Assembly: GCA_014338405.1 (NCBI GenBank)
Contig: JTDE01000164.1
Span: 1-64,000, forward strand
Length of the DNA stretch: 64,000 nt
Source: Paragonimus skrjabini miyazakii
Lineage: Eukaryota; Platyhelminthes; Trematoda; Plagiorchiida; Troglotrematidae
Direction: 5' to 3'
The notes beneath the pieces are model-generated. The model was not told where the DNA came from. It saw only the letters and a program-made list of their open reading frames with translations, and searched no databases. Shown here piece after piece: positions 11,471 to 24,900 of this stretch; position 1 is the first letter of the stretch, and each line of letters starts with the position of its first letter. Both the position numbers and the translations under genes were made by a program.

Positions 11471-11817
11471 CTGTAAGTTACAACAAATATCTGCGATTTC
11501 CAGCCCTCACAGTAGCCATGCGTCCCTGTTCGCCGGTCAAGCACAACCAGATCCTTGGAACATGGTAAATTGACATCCAGACACGCGAAGGGGATATTAA
11601 GTCATTTTAGACTAGAAAAAGGATGGTTAGTTAAAACATGATATATTCTTCAATTTTTTGGTACTTCGTGGTCAACAGTTTCGCAGTCGTTCACCGAAGT
11701 GTAGTTCGTGCTATTGTTTACGGGTAACTGTATTATTATCAAACGTGGACTGCAGATGAAACGAAACTGCGGTGACAGTCCATTTCTCGTTTTATCACAA
11801 GAATTTGTGTGGAACGC
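11471..11817 (-). repeat. right arm of long inverted repeat
   Basis: Reverse complement partner of 9797-10130, with a 10-13 base insertion relative to the left arm just inside the conserved ACCATG. Two explanations fit: (1) a non-autonomous foldback/TIR transposon about 2.0 kb long, or (2) two copies of one dispersed repeat inserted in opposite orientation. I see no target-site duplication and no obvious terminal motif at the outer ends, which slightly favours the second. The arms differ by many substitutions, so the arrangement is old. Confidence 0.85.
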
Positions 11818-13738
11818 TGAGTTAATATGTGTTCGGTAGTTGCTGTTTCTAGTGTAAGATATGAGTTATTGGCTCATGGAGTACGCAAAACTGAGTGGCA
11901 ACAGACAAAAGGCCATTTATGTGTTATCGACGGGATTTTTTCATTAATCAGATATTGTTTATATCACTTTACCCTATAGACGCAGATGCTAGCAGTCATA
12001 AGATGGCTAATGTTAGTTGCATATTTAAAACATTACTTGTCTGGTTTCAAAGGTATATGATCAACACTGATGAATATGTGCATGTTGTTTTTGGCCTCAG
12101 ATAACAGAAGGTACGCTCGTTGCTCCAATAAAACTTAGTTAACTGTCACTTGACTCTGACTAATAATATTTTCATTTCTTCTGCTGTTTGTGTAAGCAAG
12201 CAAGATTAAAAGTATACTCTAGTGAGACATATGGATGGCGGTTATTCGGATTGGTTCCCTAGTCCGTCATACAGAAAAAGAAGAGTCTCACGATACATCG
12301 GATCTGACTCAATGTAAGCATTTTCAACTAGCCTTTCTAAGGTCTTAAAGTCTTGGAATTGTTTTAATCTACAATAATTCGGAAGTGATCTGTTCACAGT
12401 ATTGTTTTCTATGGATTAGAAATGTTTCACTAGCCACGTCGCCGCAGAAGTTATGAAAGAGAAAATCTCACCGGCAAGGAAAAACGCCATTCAAAGCATA
12501 TGTAAATGTGTTCAAGTAACTTAAAAAGATACACGGAAAGCTGTTAAGAGGCTCATGCGCTGTCATTATCAGAGAATCAGTAAGGTGCGATTTCAGAAAC
12601 TACAATTGTAAATTCCTTCCATACGTTACGAATATGTGTTGGCAATTCAACGTCTGAATTGAGCAATCGCCTCATAATTTCGCATTTTACTAGCACATCG
12701 TTGAAACGTTTCTTGCGTACGGCTGTTGGATGCACGCAGACTACCCACTGAAATCCGTTCAAAAACTGTTTATTGCTATTCAACGGGTCCTCATCAAGAG
12801 GATGTTTTTGCACCCTATATTATTTAGCAACTCACACCGATTTCTCTGCTGCTCATCACATTCAACGAATAAGTTTGTTATAGGATTCTGAACGCCACAA
12901 GCATGTAGTCGGTTTATGCCAAACGTTGTTAACATGGTTATAGTTGTATCGCGACAATAGGGATTAACTAATCACAATCGACCTCCTTCAATCGACCTCC
13001 TTCATCCTACGTTTATAGCAGCAGACAACCGTCAGTATTGCACATTCTTGCCATGTGAAACCAACAGCCCCATAAAAATGCATCCGGAACATGTGCACTA
13101 ATGCCAATTTCTACCAAGAGCGACATTGCTGCTCTGCGACGTGACTAAAATGATGTTTTTGGGGAATGCATGAGCTGCAAACAACTGCATGAATTTTGTT
13201 TGGTTAATTCAATTTTGCAATCGCTATATACCTTTTACCATTCTGACTTATACGTCTTCGTGAGTAAGAAACTGCAGTTGGCTGAACTGTTTCAGATAGT
13301 TTGGTGAATTCGTCTAGTTAAAGCGCATTAAAGCATATAATGTGTATTGAAGTAAAATTGAACGAATCTACCCGTGTTTTCCCCTTCAGCACTGTAAAAC
13401 AACAATCAGGTTCCGCGAAAAAATATGCTACACAAATCGTGGTAGTTATACACCAGTTGAGATTTGAAAATACTGAATGGCATCTTCTCAATCCTTATGT
13501 TACCATAAGCCCATTTAAATGTACCGTTTGTCTTTACTAACCAGAGTGACAACAAATTGATTCCAAGTAAGCATGTTTTTTGCAAGTTAATGTTCGTAAG
13601 TGTCCATGTGAATAACACAATAACTAGCAGACAGTGATCTGAATCATAAACGCCCAGTTACTTCTTAATGGCAAAATGAATTTTCTTTTCTCTGGTTGCT
13701 CTTTGTTGGATGACTTTTATTCTCATTTAATTTTGCAG
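11818..13738. other. No supported gene; small tandem duplication at 12976
   Basis: A minus-strand frame at 12577-12813 (...VRKKRFNDVLVKCEIMRR...) has plausible coding composition, but I found no convincing donor, so I leave it as a weak exon candidate only. A 14-base unit AATCGACCTCCTTC is duplicated exactly at 12976-13003. Otherwise nothing is visible. Confidence 0.4.
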
Positions 13739-14003
13739 TTCACTCATTGTTAGAGTTATAATATATTCTGGACAGGATGATGATGACTTCAGGATAGCGG
13801 GTGAAGTAATAAATTTGCAAGAGATAAATGCTCATAATCAAGCAACTGACCTCGGAGATACCTTTATTTGGATTGTTGGACACCGCACAGATGCAAGTCA
13901 TCCGGCAAACTCAATCGCGTCGACAGTTTCAGAATTCAACGTTAAGAAAATCCACGTTGACGAAAATAACCCTAAAACAATGGATGTGTTATTGATGTGT
14001 TGA
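13739..14003 (+). CDS. candidate coding exon, conserved-looking unknown protein
   Basis: A strong acceptor (pyrimidine-rich tract ending TTTAATTTTGCAG at 13738) opens an 88-codon exon running to TGA at 14001-14003. The first base completes a codon (phase 2 intron). The protein reads SLIVRVIIYSGQDDDDFRIA early and later DTFIWIVGHRTDASHPANS, a globular mix of beta-strand-like and polar stretches unlike the random frames around it. It could be the last coding exon, or it could continue through a weak donor near GTTAAG. I do not recognise the family. The upstream exon should end in phase 2 and was not found. Confidence 0.55.
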
Positions 14004-15256
14004 CGTAATCAATACTACGGCAATTAGGCTGATTTTATTTTTATGTCTGTCTCCAGTTTGAATATCGTTTACAGTACGCTCACGTTAACTGGTGCGTTTG
14101 TTGTACGCTACTAATTATTGTATGCCTGAAAATGACGGAAATAAGTAAATCGCTGAAAACGTCTAAGCGTTTGCCGTGATGGGTTATCGGATCGAACGAA
14201 AACATTGCTCGTTATTCTGTAGTTACATGTGCATCACTGATTACAGCAGAAACGCCCTTTCTCCGCGGGCCCGATCGATTGATAAAATATGACTTGACCT
14301 CGCTTAAGGCAGGCATCAGTTGCAGCTGTCATTGAATCGATTCCATGATCGTTATTTTCAAGTTATTTCTTCTATCGTTGAATAAGTGAGCAACCTAAGT
14401 TGACTGCTATTTTTCAGCTATTATTTCGGATAAAAGCATGAGTTTTCTTGTTCAGTTGAAAGTATATTGTGTCAACTCAGTTAAGAATGCAACAGTCAGC
14501 AGAAGTCTAATTGATTTGTGCAGCTGTGCTAACAGCCACTTGATACCAAAGTGGTGTATATTTGCAAAATGTTTCGCTAACTATTTGTTACATGCAGAAT
14601 TGCACTCCTTGCTTGCAACGCATTTATTGTTGACACAATCAACACGTCCATTCTTTTAAAAAATGGACGACTGTAATAAAACATTGGAATGTGCTGCTGT
14701 TCACCTTATATTGTTTGGCTGTTGTACCTAGTGTATACAAGTGGTATCCAAGTGGATAAGTCAAGTTTCCTTTGAACTTTGGAAATTTTGCTTTTCAATA
14801 AATGTACACTATCACTGGCAGTGTTTGGTAGTCACCCACGTGGAAATAAACTATGTGATGGTTTTGTTAGGAAACTCTTCCTATTGTAAGCATGTTCGTA
14901 TATATCTTGACTAAACCAAGTAGACACTCAAAAAGGTGGCTGCCCAGTTATGCACTCCAGCCTTTTTCAGTGAACAAAAACGACGTTATTATATAATAGT
15001 AATTTGTCTTTTGTTATTAATTCAACTTGTTTCGGTAATTCGATTGAGACTGTCAGGAAACACAGTGAGGGTGAATGAATCGCACACAGACACACCTAAA
15101 TGCACAAACAATTAGAACGTAGTTTCGCAGTAGTCACCAAAACTTTCTGGATATGAAAACCGTGTAACTTTAAGAAATTCCGGATTTAGTCACTACACTT
15201 TTTCAGATCGAGTTAGGATGCTAGCATTTGAAATACTTCAAAGCTTCAATGACTGA

Positions 15257-15298
15257 GTTGTTTACTGATTGTTGTTTACTGATTGTTGTTTACTAATT
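15257..15298 (+). repeat. 14-bp minisatellite, three units
   Basis: GTTGTTTACTGATT is repeated three times head to tail (15257-15270, 15271-15284, 15285-15298), with a single G to A change in the last unit. It is too short for an ordinary satellite and is probably a slippage product. Confidence 0.9.
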
Positions 15299-16273
15299 GT
15301 CAAATACATACAGGTTGATCTGCGTAGCTCATTTATAAGGATTTGCTAATAGTGGAGTGTTTGCCAGTTGTTTTTCGGAGGAGTGCACAAATGCAGTCAT
15401 AGATGAAAGATGCATACATAAATACGCATTCGAAGCCACCGCGTCAGATATTTTCGGTAAAGCCGCCGGCTGTAATGCGTTCAAACTTCAGAAGGTACAA
15501 TACCACTCGGGATGCCTTTCGACAAAAATGTGCTGATACTTTGAAGTGATGTCACTTGCCTGAAGAATTTTCGCGGACGGCGAAATCGTTGGTGCCATTT
15601 GTTGGTTGACTGATGTGTTTTTTTGAGTTTGGTGACCTTTTTATCATGAACAGATGAAGTTCTTACAAGTCACGTTATTTTGTTCAGACAACTGTCAATC
15701 TACGCAACATTGTCCGCCACGTCTTGTGAATTGCCTTGCTTTTTCACTAACGTTTACCTTATTCTCTTATGGTCCGGATCCGTGTCAGCCTAAGCAACAA
15801 CACCTGACTGGACTAGTTCAATAGTTAACTTCAAATATCTCGAACAGCGAGCTTAAGAACGTACGCAGTTTCCATATGTTTTTACAGCTTGTATACGCTT
15901 AATATGAACAAAGGAAACCGTATTAATCCACTTTCCATCAAAAACTTATGTGAAACGCAATATGATAAGGTAACAAATTTAGACAAAATTGAACAAATGG
16001 TTAGATTGCGTTATGTACACAAGCTACTGAACTGAGACCTTACTGTTACAGGCTGAAATGTATTCATCGAACAATGAGTTATGATACCACAGAAGTTCAG
16101 TCTAGCGCGAAGATATAATTTCAAGTTACAGTCACATTCATAAAGGTCAATATTCCACTTCGTATAAGTTCCCTTATCTGCGTTCGTACTCCAGATAATG
16201 ACCAAACTACAGCGCAGTGCAGTGTGCGGTTAACATAATATGGTGAATTATTTCACGTTCTTATATCATGTTT

Positions 16274-16293
16274 ATATAGTATAGTATAGTATA
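16274..16293 (+). repeat. (TATAG)n microsatellite
   Basis: TATAG is repeated about three and a half times. Confidence 0.85.
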
Positions 16294-19200
16294 CTGCTTC
16301 GAACATGAGGCAACAAAGTGTATGACAGGTTTGATGGACAATTGCAGATATATTAACCATGAAACATATCCTATAGGGCTCACAATGTTCTCCACCGCTA
16401 CCTGATTTGCTCTATTTTATTTGTTCATCAGTCTGCTTCAGTCAAACCCCTTGAACTCACAGGATAAATTTCACTCTCACGAGCGCTAATACCAACAATG
16501 AATTATCTTGATTCACGACCTGTCGAAATTGTACTGTGCATATGCAACTCACTGCAACATACTGGCCTTTTAATGCACTTCTTGGCAGTTTCTTAACTAA
16601 GATGTTGACTGCTCATCACGAGAACTTAACCATATTCATCTGAACCCAATGTGTCAGAAAAAATCAGGGTTTCCTTGCAAGTTTTGAACTGGCGAAACTA
16701 TCCATCTCAAGATAATAGATACTACGTCAAACTGACTGCGTTTTATTCCCAGATATCGCTTTCCGTTAGGTTTCAACTTCACAGCAAACATGAGTATGCC
16801 TACTGAGTGTTCCGTGATTACACCTTATATCGCTATGCATGACAACAGCAAACTCTGTAAGATCCAACGTGTACAAATGCAGAAGTAGTGAAATTCTTAA
16901 ATCACATCCAATATTAATGGGGCATGAATGTAGTATTACATAATGAACTCAGTGGTTAACTCCACTCGATAGCTAAATCTATTGAAGAACATCCAGCCGA
17001 GAATGATTGTACAGATACTTCTGAAAACTGGTTGAAACTGTTTGTTGGGATCGGCTGCAATGGATTTTTTTTGAAACCTAAAACGTTAATGGATCAGCGT
17101 GTTAAAACGTTGACTTAGAACATCTAATCAACAAATAAAACCTATAAATTAATATATGACAATAATCACTACTAGCTTGATTCACTTTGCTTGAATGAGT
17201 ATTCATTTAACCAAACTTGTGGTTTCAATTAATCCCCTGGAAACGCAGCTGGCAGACAATTGCTCTGCACAATGCAATGAAACCTTCTCAAGGTTAGCTG
17301 CCGCCCAAGTGTTTTCGTAGAACACTTAGTGTTTCATTTTAGCTTCAGAAGAAACTAAACAACGCAAACTGAAGTGCTCACAGTTAGCGATTCACAAGCT
17401 TGTCTAGAGTGGCTATATGAGTGGACTTCGGCAGGACAACTCTACAGGATTTGAAGACGAAACATAGACAGGCCTACAGGCAATTTCGTCACAGACAGAA
17501 CAACAGCTGCAAACAGCAAACAATAGGCTTTCTCCCATGTGAAAACATTTCCAAAATGAATTAGTCAAAGAAATGTGGAAAATAGTCGTGATACAATTAT
17601 ACGAGCTCACGTTGTACTGTGTTTCTTCATTGACCATTCGCCGCTCGCATCTGTCTGTCTGTCTCAGCTTCCCGTTGTGTCTGTTGATAAAATCGCTAAA
17701 AGAAGATTGTACTACTTTAGAAGTCCAGCCTCTGCTCGCTCGGAGCATAGCAACTCTCAGTGTAAACGCTGAGCAGTACGCCCTGGCGGTTGTGCATATT
17801 TGACGTTGCAACATGTTCACGTATTTTCTATGTAACACACTTAGGAAGTGTTAGCCGGCAAAATGTCTAAACCCCGAAAGAAATAACCGCGACTTCTGGG
17901 CAGTTTTAACAAACTGAAATGTTACCTGGACTATATCAGCCTATGAATATGGTATTCAGCATTTTACTTATCAGTCACTAAAACTTGTTTGTTTGTTTGC
18001 AACACTGGAACTTCCACACACGCGATTAGCTGACGCTCATGTTCTACTTTCAAACAGAATGCTATGAGCAAATGTCGTTTCGGGTCAATTCAGAATCTTT
18101 TTCTTCTACATCAAAAACCGGATTTCCCGTCGGTAGTGAGCGATGTCATATAACAATTGAAAAAGTGGTCTCATTTTTTCCTCCGCCAGGTTTTTGAGGT
18201 GTAGGGTGCACATTTATTTTGACGATATTGCCCCGAAATACCTAGTTGAACACTGGACGACTTGTTGCTCAGCTGAAAGCGTATCACTATACCTGATGAA
18301 ACTGCTTGCCACTATTTTGGCTTCGTTAGCGCGTTGTTAATGGGTTTTCTTCAGATGCGCACGACAATGACCAGTTTGCTGCTGGACGCCCGGTAAATTG
18401 AACTGTTTCCGGATCATTCTCATTATCATCATGCCCATCCGACACAGGTCTGCTGGAACCTAGTATTGAGTTTACGTTCTAGTCTGAGGCCTTCTTGGCG
18501 TTTTGTGGTTGTAGTATAGTTGCCTTTACCTGATTTTGGAAACCTGGTTCAAAGTAAAAACTGTTGAGCCTTATAAGTGTAGTGTATAAAGATTCGCTCG
18601 TCTATACCCGGCCCTTGTCGTGGCTTGATCGAACTTAGCGCATAATTCTGAAAAACGGATGCCTCCTCACTTAGTACATGTCTGAATGTGCATGCCTTGT
18701 TACTAGTCGAAAAAGCGCCTAAACCAGCAACTGAGTTCTACATCCAGGAAACTTCGATGAATTAGTATGTTTTTGTTCTATGTGACGTTAATATCTAAAC
18801 TACGATGACCCAATATGTCAATAGGCTTTGTTTTGTAGTATATTTATAAGTATTAAGAGATGGACGATACAGCATTTATCAACGTACACTTGGCAAACCT
18901 CAGCGACCTTGTCGTGTATCATGTGGGTAGCACAAATATCGACCAGTAGTGCAGCAGGTTAGAAGGCAATGGACAGCCTAGCCGATTTCTAAACAGAGCA
19001 TTTGGTGCGAGTGGACAACTATGTCACAGCCTGACAAAAATGCCATGACGCACCCCAAACTATCACAGTTATCGATCGCGAAAAGCTTACTGACAAGCCA
19101 GTCTTAACCAGGATAGAAAAATATGCCGAAACAAACTGTGCGACGACAATCGACAACATTTCTGGTTCGCGTGACAGCAAATGCAAACTGTCCTTCTGCA

Positions 19201-21926
19201 CACAAAATACTCCTTCATTAATGGAAACGCTTGGTAGCGGTTGATGAACAATGATATATTTTTATGGTTACGGACGTTGCTAAACGGGTTCGCCACAACT
19301 GTTAATTTCTATTTAGAAAATACTGAAGGAACGAAGAGATGTAACAAAATTCGTTTAACAGTGGTAGAGTAAAAGCCACTTTTTAAATTTTCTCCAAGTG
19401 GGGACGAGTATTTGTCTACAAGATTACTCCCATTTTGTAATATATTACGCAGTCCTTGTTTTGTATAGTTAGTCGAAACATGTAGCAACTCACAAGCGAC
19501 CAACCATCCAAAATACAGCCACCTCTTGAACTCAGAAATTTCACAATCGATTCACTAAACTGCCCTACTCACTGTGTCATATGAGAACGATAAAATGATC
19601 CATCCTATTGACTGTCTAAGTAATATTTTTCAGATAGATCACGTTTAAGTGTTCGAACTGTCAGCGTGGCTTCGCAGGTCAGAATTTTTAAAATTATGTA
19701 TTCATTACACTCAGCTGTGTTATGTTTAAAACGGCCTGTTTTACTTCATCTAAGGAAAACGGTAAACTGTGGTTCATCACTAAATGATTATGCCTAGTAT
19801 TTATGAAAACGATGTCAACTTTATGCTCTGTAGCACCAACAGACTATAGCCATAAATAATATGCATAACATAATCGAATACCAATGTTTACGGCTTTCGC
19901 ATTTCAAGCGCTTACAAGTACGTTGCCAATTCGCCTACAGATAATCAGTTCAGCTGTGTTACGGTACTCCAAAATAGGGATTACGTTACCATTGAAATCT
20001 TCCATACATATGTCTTTAGTAAACAATGCTCCCGACCCACGAAATATGTCAAGCTTCCCAAGTGGACTAATATCCTGTTACAACTGGATTGCAGTTATTT
20101 GTCTGGACACTCATGTGGTGACGTTTGAGCTGCCAGTTAGGTCGGGCATGTCAGTCCCATGTCGTCCAAACCATTAGGCTCAGAATAGATTTTGTATGGC
20201 GTGCTTTTGGTTTGCCACATTTTATTATCCCTTCGGTTTTTCACGTGATTGCCTACTGTCATCGGGGATTCACGTGACCAGCCGATGAGCGCCAAATGGG
20301 GGGAATGGAGAGAAAACAGTGGGCAGGTTTCAGAAGAGCGCTGTGTAAAACAGCACGAGTTGAATCAGAGAAAGTTAACGTTAGCTTGTATATGAACAAA
20401 TCAGTTTCTAGGCAAAATAACCACATAATATTTTCCAGCCGTCAGACAACTTGGGATCGTGTGTTTACTCTCTGAATGAAGTTCCATCATATCATGTTGT
20501 GTAAACAAACTGTGAAGTTTATTGTTTACGAACGCTGTAGTAAATACGCTGAAACAAGCGAGTGATAGTCATCAGTGTCAACTTCCCATCCTTGAAAAGC
20601 AAATGATAAGATAATGAACTATTTCTTCTAGTATTTCTATGCAATTCAACAAAATTTCAAAAGATTTGTGGAAACGTGTTAATTGACTAAACAGCGATCT
20701 TCAAAAGTTTTGGTAGAATAACATGTCGCAAGTCATAAATGGTGGCCAACTGGAAAGGGAGTAACCCATGTACGGGATGAATCAAACAACCCATGGCCAC
20801 AGAAGCTGTAGATAAATGGCAACGTTTCCTTGAAAAAGCTGCAGTTGAACTATGGTCAGTTTGATAGTCGTCATAATGCGTTGACGGATTATCTTATTTT
20901 AGGCGTTCAAAACTCTGTAGAACATCTGGCAATCGTTACAGACCATTTTATTCATTTCCCAAAATTATATAATTGTACAGCCAGCAAACTGAGTCACGGC
21001 AGGAACAGAAAAAATACCATGGTTGGTTGATCTCGTTTTCGCAGCTCACTTTTCTATCTAAACATCGGCTTTGTTATGTGTCACCTTCTTGCGCGTATTA
21101 ACCACTATGACTGATGAACGCCCCCCCGTCACATGCTGAGTCACTAAACGGGGAACATCAGAATAAGTGTTTTTAGCGGCACTAAGCATTTCCAATTTAT
21201 TGAAAGAAAACAATAACCTTCCCACAGAGAAATAACAAGAATTACGATTGCTGGTGGGCGACAAGCATTTTTAAGTTTGGCTGGACCATTCATTGCTACG
21301 TTCCTAATACTTCATCTCAAGCACCACGGTTTTTCAAATTCGACGCATATACGAGCAACCTGTTTTAGTCATCACTTACACATAAATTCGATAGAGCAGC
21401 TGATCATCGTTTTTGACTAGTTGGCGCCGATCGACCACAATTCAGTCTCCCTGCAGCATATGCGTGGCATATGGTTAACGGTATTTTTCTAATCAGGAAA
21501 CCACTCCAGTTCACTCTCGTTACATTCTTTCCCTTACGGTAAGCTTGTCAGCTGCTCTTTTTGCTGGCTGTTCACGGTCTGCACCACGTGAACATTTGTT
21601 TTGATTAGGTGCACACTCTCAACCGCCCACTGTTTCTTCCTCTCATTGCTGGAGCCAAACGGCGATAAGTCGTTTGTGTTGACCTGGCGCTGATCAAATA
21701 CCTATCCTTGTGTGTTCTGTGTAAATGTGTATTAAATAAACACTTACAGACTCTCCACATAAACACTTTGATTACGCCATACTGCACTGGCCGCATTACG
21801 CGTGTTTGCTGTTTTATGTAACCGGCTCCTTTAGCCTTCACTTAGAGGTTAACAGCGTTTTGAGACTTACCATTTTATAACTATGAATCCTTGCATATCT
21901 TAAGGACGAGCAAAGTTACTAACCTG

Positions 21927-21966
21927 GTAATTTCGTTCTGTCCGTGTTGGTTCATAACGAAATTAC
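21927..21966. repeat. perfect 11-bp inverted repeat with 18-base loop
   Basis: GTAATTTCGTT (21927-21937) pairs with AACGAAATTAC (21956-21966). There is no poly-T or other terminator context and no gene beside it. It may be the two ends of a tiny decayed element, or chance. Confidence 0.6.
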
Positions 21967-24900
21967 GTTAAAAGGCCGATACTTAGTTTGTTGATAAACT
22001 ACACTTCAAAAAATAAACCGCGTTGTACGTTCCCAGTCTGGCTGTAATGCATGATATACATGACGTAAATACTGACAGTCAATTCATCAAACATGCGAAA
22101 TGAAGGAAAGTTGGCAAGAAAGATGTGTATTATCTGATCGCGGTGATTAATTCGTCAGATTTGAGTTGCCTCACGACAGGTATGTACGAAACGGAATGTG
22201 TGTGATGAATTCAGTTGTCTTCGTCCAGTGTAGAGGAATTCCTATGGTATATATTTACTGAGTACTAACCCGCACATTCAGCATGTCTTCTTCGCCCGTA
22301 GAAGATAGTTTGTACCCAACCGAAGTTGTGTAACCACAGAAGACGTGGGAAAGCAATTTACTTAAGTTGTGCGTTCTCACACAAGACGTTTACTCGCAAG
22401 TTATCTCAGCAGTTGTCAACAAGTAAACAGTAAGTTTAACGGGTACTCTCTCGTTTAGCTTCCATTCGTAGTGGTTTTTGTTTAGTATGACTGCTAAACA
22501 AATTAGCCGACGGAAGCGTTTGAAATGTCAACAAAAGTTCCAATGCGTTATTAATCCATAAACATCTTTAGTGACGAATGACTCAGCGATCTACCCTCAA
22601 ATTAAGGTAAATATACAAATGCAAGTCTACTAAGTCTCGTTATTAATTGTCTTGCATTCAAAACTCACACCAAATATATAATCCTAAATTACTCGTGCGT
22701 TTTGTAATGCAAAACACTATGTATGGTGGACACTTACCCTTCCAACTGAATGATGGACGCAGTGACTTACCTAAACTATACTTCGGACATTTTCTGTCAG
22801 CTTCTGCAGATATTGCAACAGCACAACGAAGGAGTACCCGCGCATTATGCCGAATTTGTGTTCGATTGGCTTGACAAACTACCTCTGCAAAACTGGTGTA
22901 GTCACAGTGGACTAGTTCAATGATTTCCGAGGTACCCAGGCTGTCTCTGAATGTTCTTCCATAAAATCAGTTGCAATTCATGATTTGTGGTCCACAACTC
23001 TATTGTCAAGCCCACAGTCAAACTAGAGTGAAAAACAGCAACCAGCAGGTGCATGGAGAAGGGTGGGTGAAATTTCAGATGTTTACCATAACTGATGTTT
23101 GTTACGTTGCTCAAAACACACAATAACCTTTTTGTGGGCTACACAACATGATATCTTCCCCTATATTCTAGTTCATTAACGCCGTGTCAGCTTGTGAATG
23201 TTAGACCCCTTTGCTTTTATCTTCTCACCTGACGCATGAATTTCCAGTCTAAATGGAACATTTGAAAAATTCAACATGATCACTTGCATTGGTAAACACT
23301 TTTCAATCAGCCAGAGGATATCCCATCCACCTATAAGGCGAACGTGATGATAAAGTTTGAACGTTATGTCTAACAAGTGTTTAACAAATTGGTTATGAAT
23401 AACGCAGCTTGTCGTTAGTCTCAGTGCATTCGCATGCCAACGTTTATGTTTACATGATTGAAGTCACGCAGTATACTGACATCTACAAACTACCATACCC
23501 CGCTGGAGAAAAGTGGAATCACATCGGTTCACATGTAAATGCGGTTGAACTTGTAGCATGTGGGGATTACAGTTCGGATTAACTTCTGTTATTTAATTCC
23601 CAGTTAAAACGGTAAACTCGTTAAGGTCATACAATAAAACACTGCTTGTAATTAACTTCGGAAGTTGTAATTGCCAGGGAGGTACGATTTTTGTGAAGCA
23701 TTCAGTGTCATACGTTGGAAACACTCTGGAGGCCTGCTGCTTTAACGCACCACCTTTTCACAAACAACGCAGATGAAAAAGTTTGACGATAAAGAAATCG
23801 TGGCACCTGAACACTGAGGTCTCCCAGGTGAAATTGATCCAACTTGGAGATGTGGTTGTGTATGTCTGACGCCACATGTAAAATCTACTTTATAAATACG
23901 GTGTTTAGTTTTCACCATACTGCGGCAGCAGGATGTTAACCTTAACGCATTCAGCCAGTTATCTGTCTAAGGAACGATGCTCAAGATTTCCATCTTGTTA
24001 GCACTTCGCACGTGGAACACACTGGATTATTCATGTGAAAATTTGCAAAGAACGTCAATCAGTCATTATAACACCCTCAAAAAAACTGCAAAACTGCATT
24101 TCGCCTTAGGTTTCTTGCCCAGATGTGTGCAGGAATAAAAACACGGCATAACCATCAAAAACGAAACATCTAAATTACACCAAATAAATTGTAACACACA
24201 AATAAGCCGTTTTCACTAGCTTACCCATAGCAAGCATTGATTCAGGACGAACAGTGACACAAACACAAATTGGCCATGGAAACATTATATGGACCGCATA
24301 TAAATAAGTGCCTCCATTCAGTCCAATACATGCGTACATCCTGCGGTGACTGAAACACGAGAATCTCGAGACCTAGTAAATTCATCTGGCAAAATCTTGT
24401 CATGTGTATATGAAACCAGTAGAACTGCGTGGACACTAAAACAGGATGTCCGCGGTAAGTAGACGTTATCGCTGGTGCTGTTCGTCTTAATATAGCTCAC
24501 ACTTTCGGTAGACTTTCTGGTAATTCTTTCTTCATCCTGTATACATAATTTTCAGGAATAATCCTAGCTTAATTAATGTAATTTTCAAAGAGCGATTCCT
24601 CGTTATTACACATTATTAGTTCCAACTTAAGCTATCACTTTCAAGTCAAAATGCTGACCATTATCGTCCACATAAAAATGCAAAACTGTTATGGAATCGT
24701 TACTAAGCATTGCCCAGTGCATTGCCTTCTCGGGTGTGAGATGGGCGCTACGACTGGCATCAGTACAAATAAATGTCACAACCTTTAGTTCAACAAAAGT
24801 TCCGCTCTCGAATTATTTTTGATTTCATTCGATAAAGTCTGTGAGGTGCTAAAATGCCTCACCAATATTGTAACGCCATTACCTGGGTACTGTTTATTAC

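Noticed and set aside
12577..12813. 78-codon minus-strand frame with plausible composition
   Set aside because: No good donor or acceptor pair and no recognisable domain; retained only as a remark.
17413..17838. 141-codon minus-strand frame, among the longest in the window
   Set aside because: No domain, no splice context, and two overlapping plus-strand frames near 17575 are at least as protein-like. It contains a simple TCTG run on the other strand. Length is consistent with chance over 64 kb.
6935..21115. Other CTGATGA occurrences (near 6938, 12069, 18291, 21108)
   Set aside because: None has GAAA at the nine-base spacing or a PLE C-terminus upstream, so they are not called hammerhead-like.
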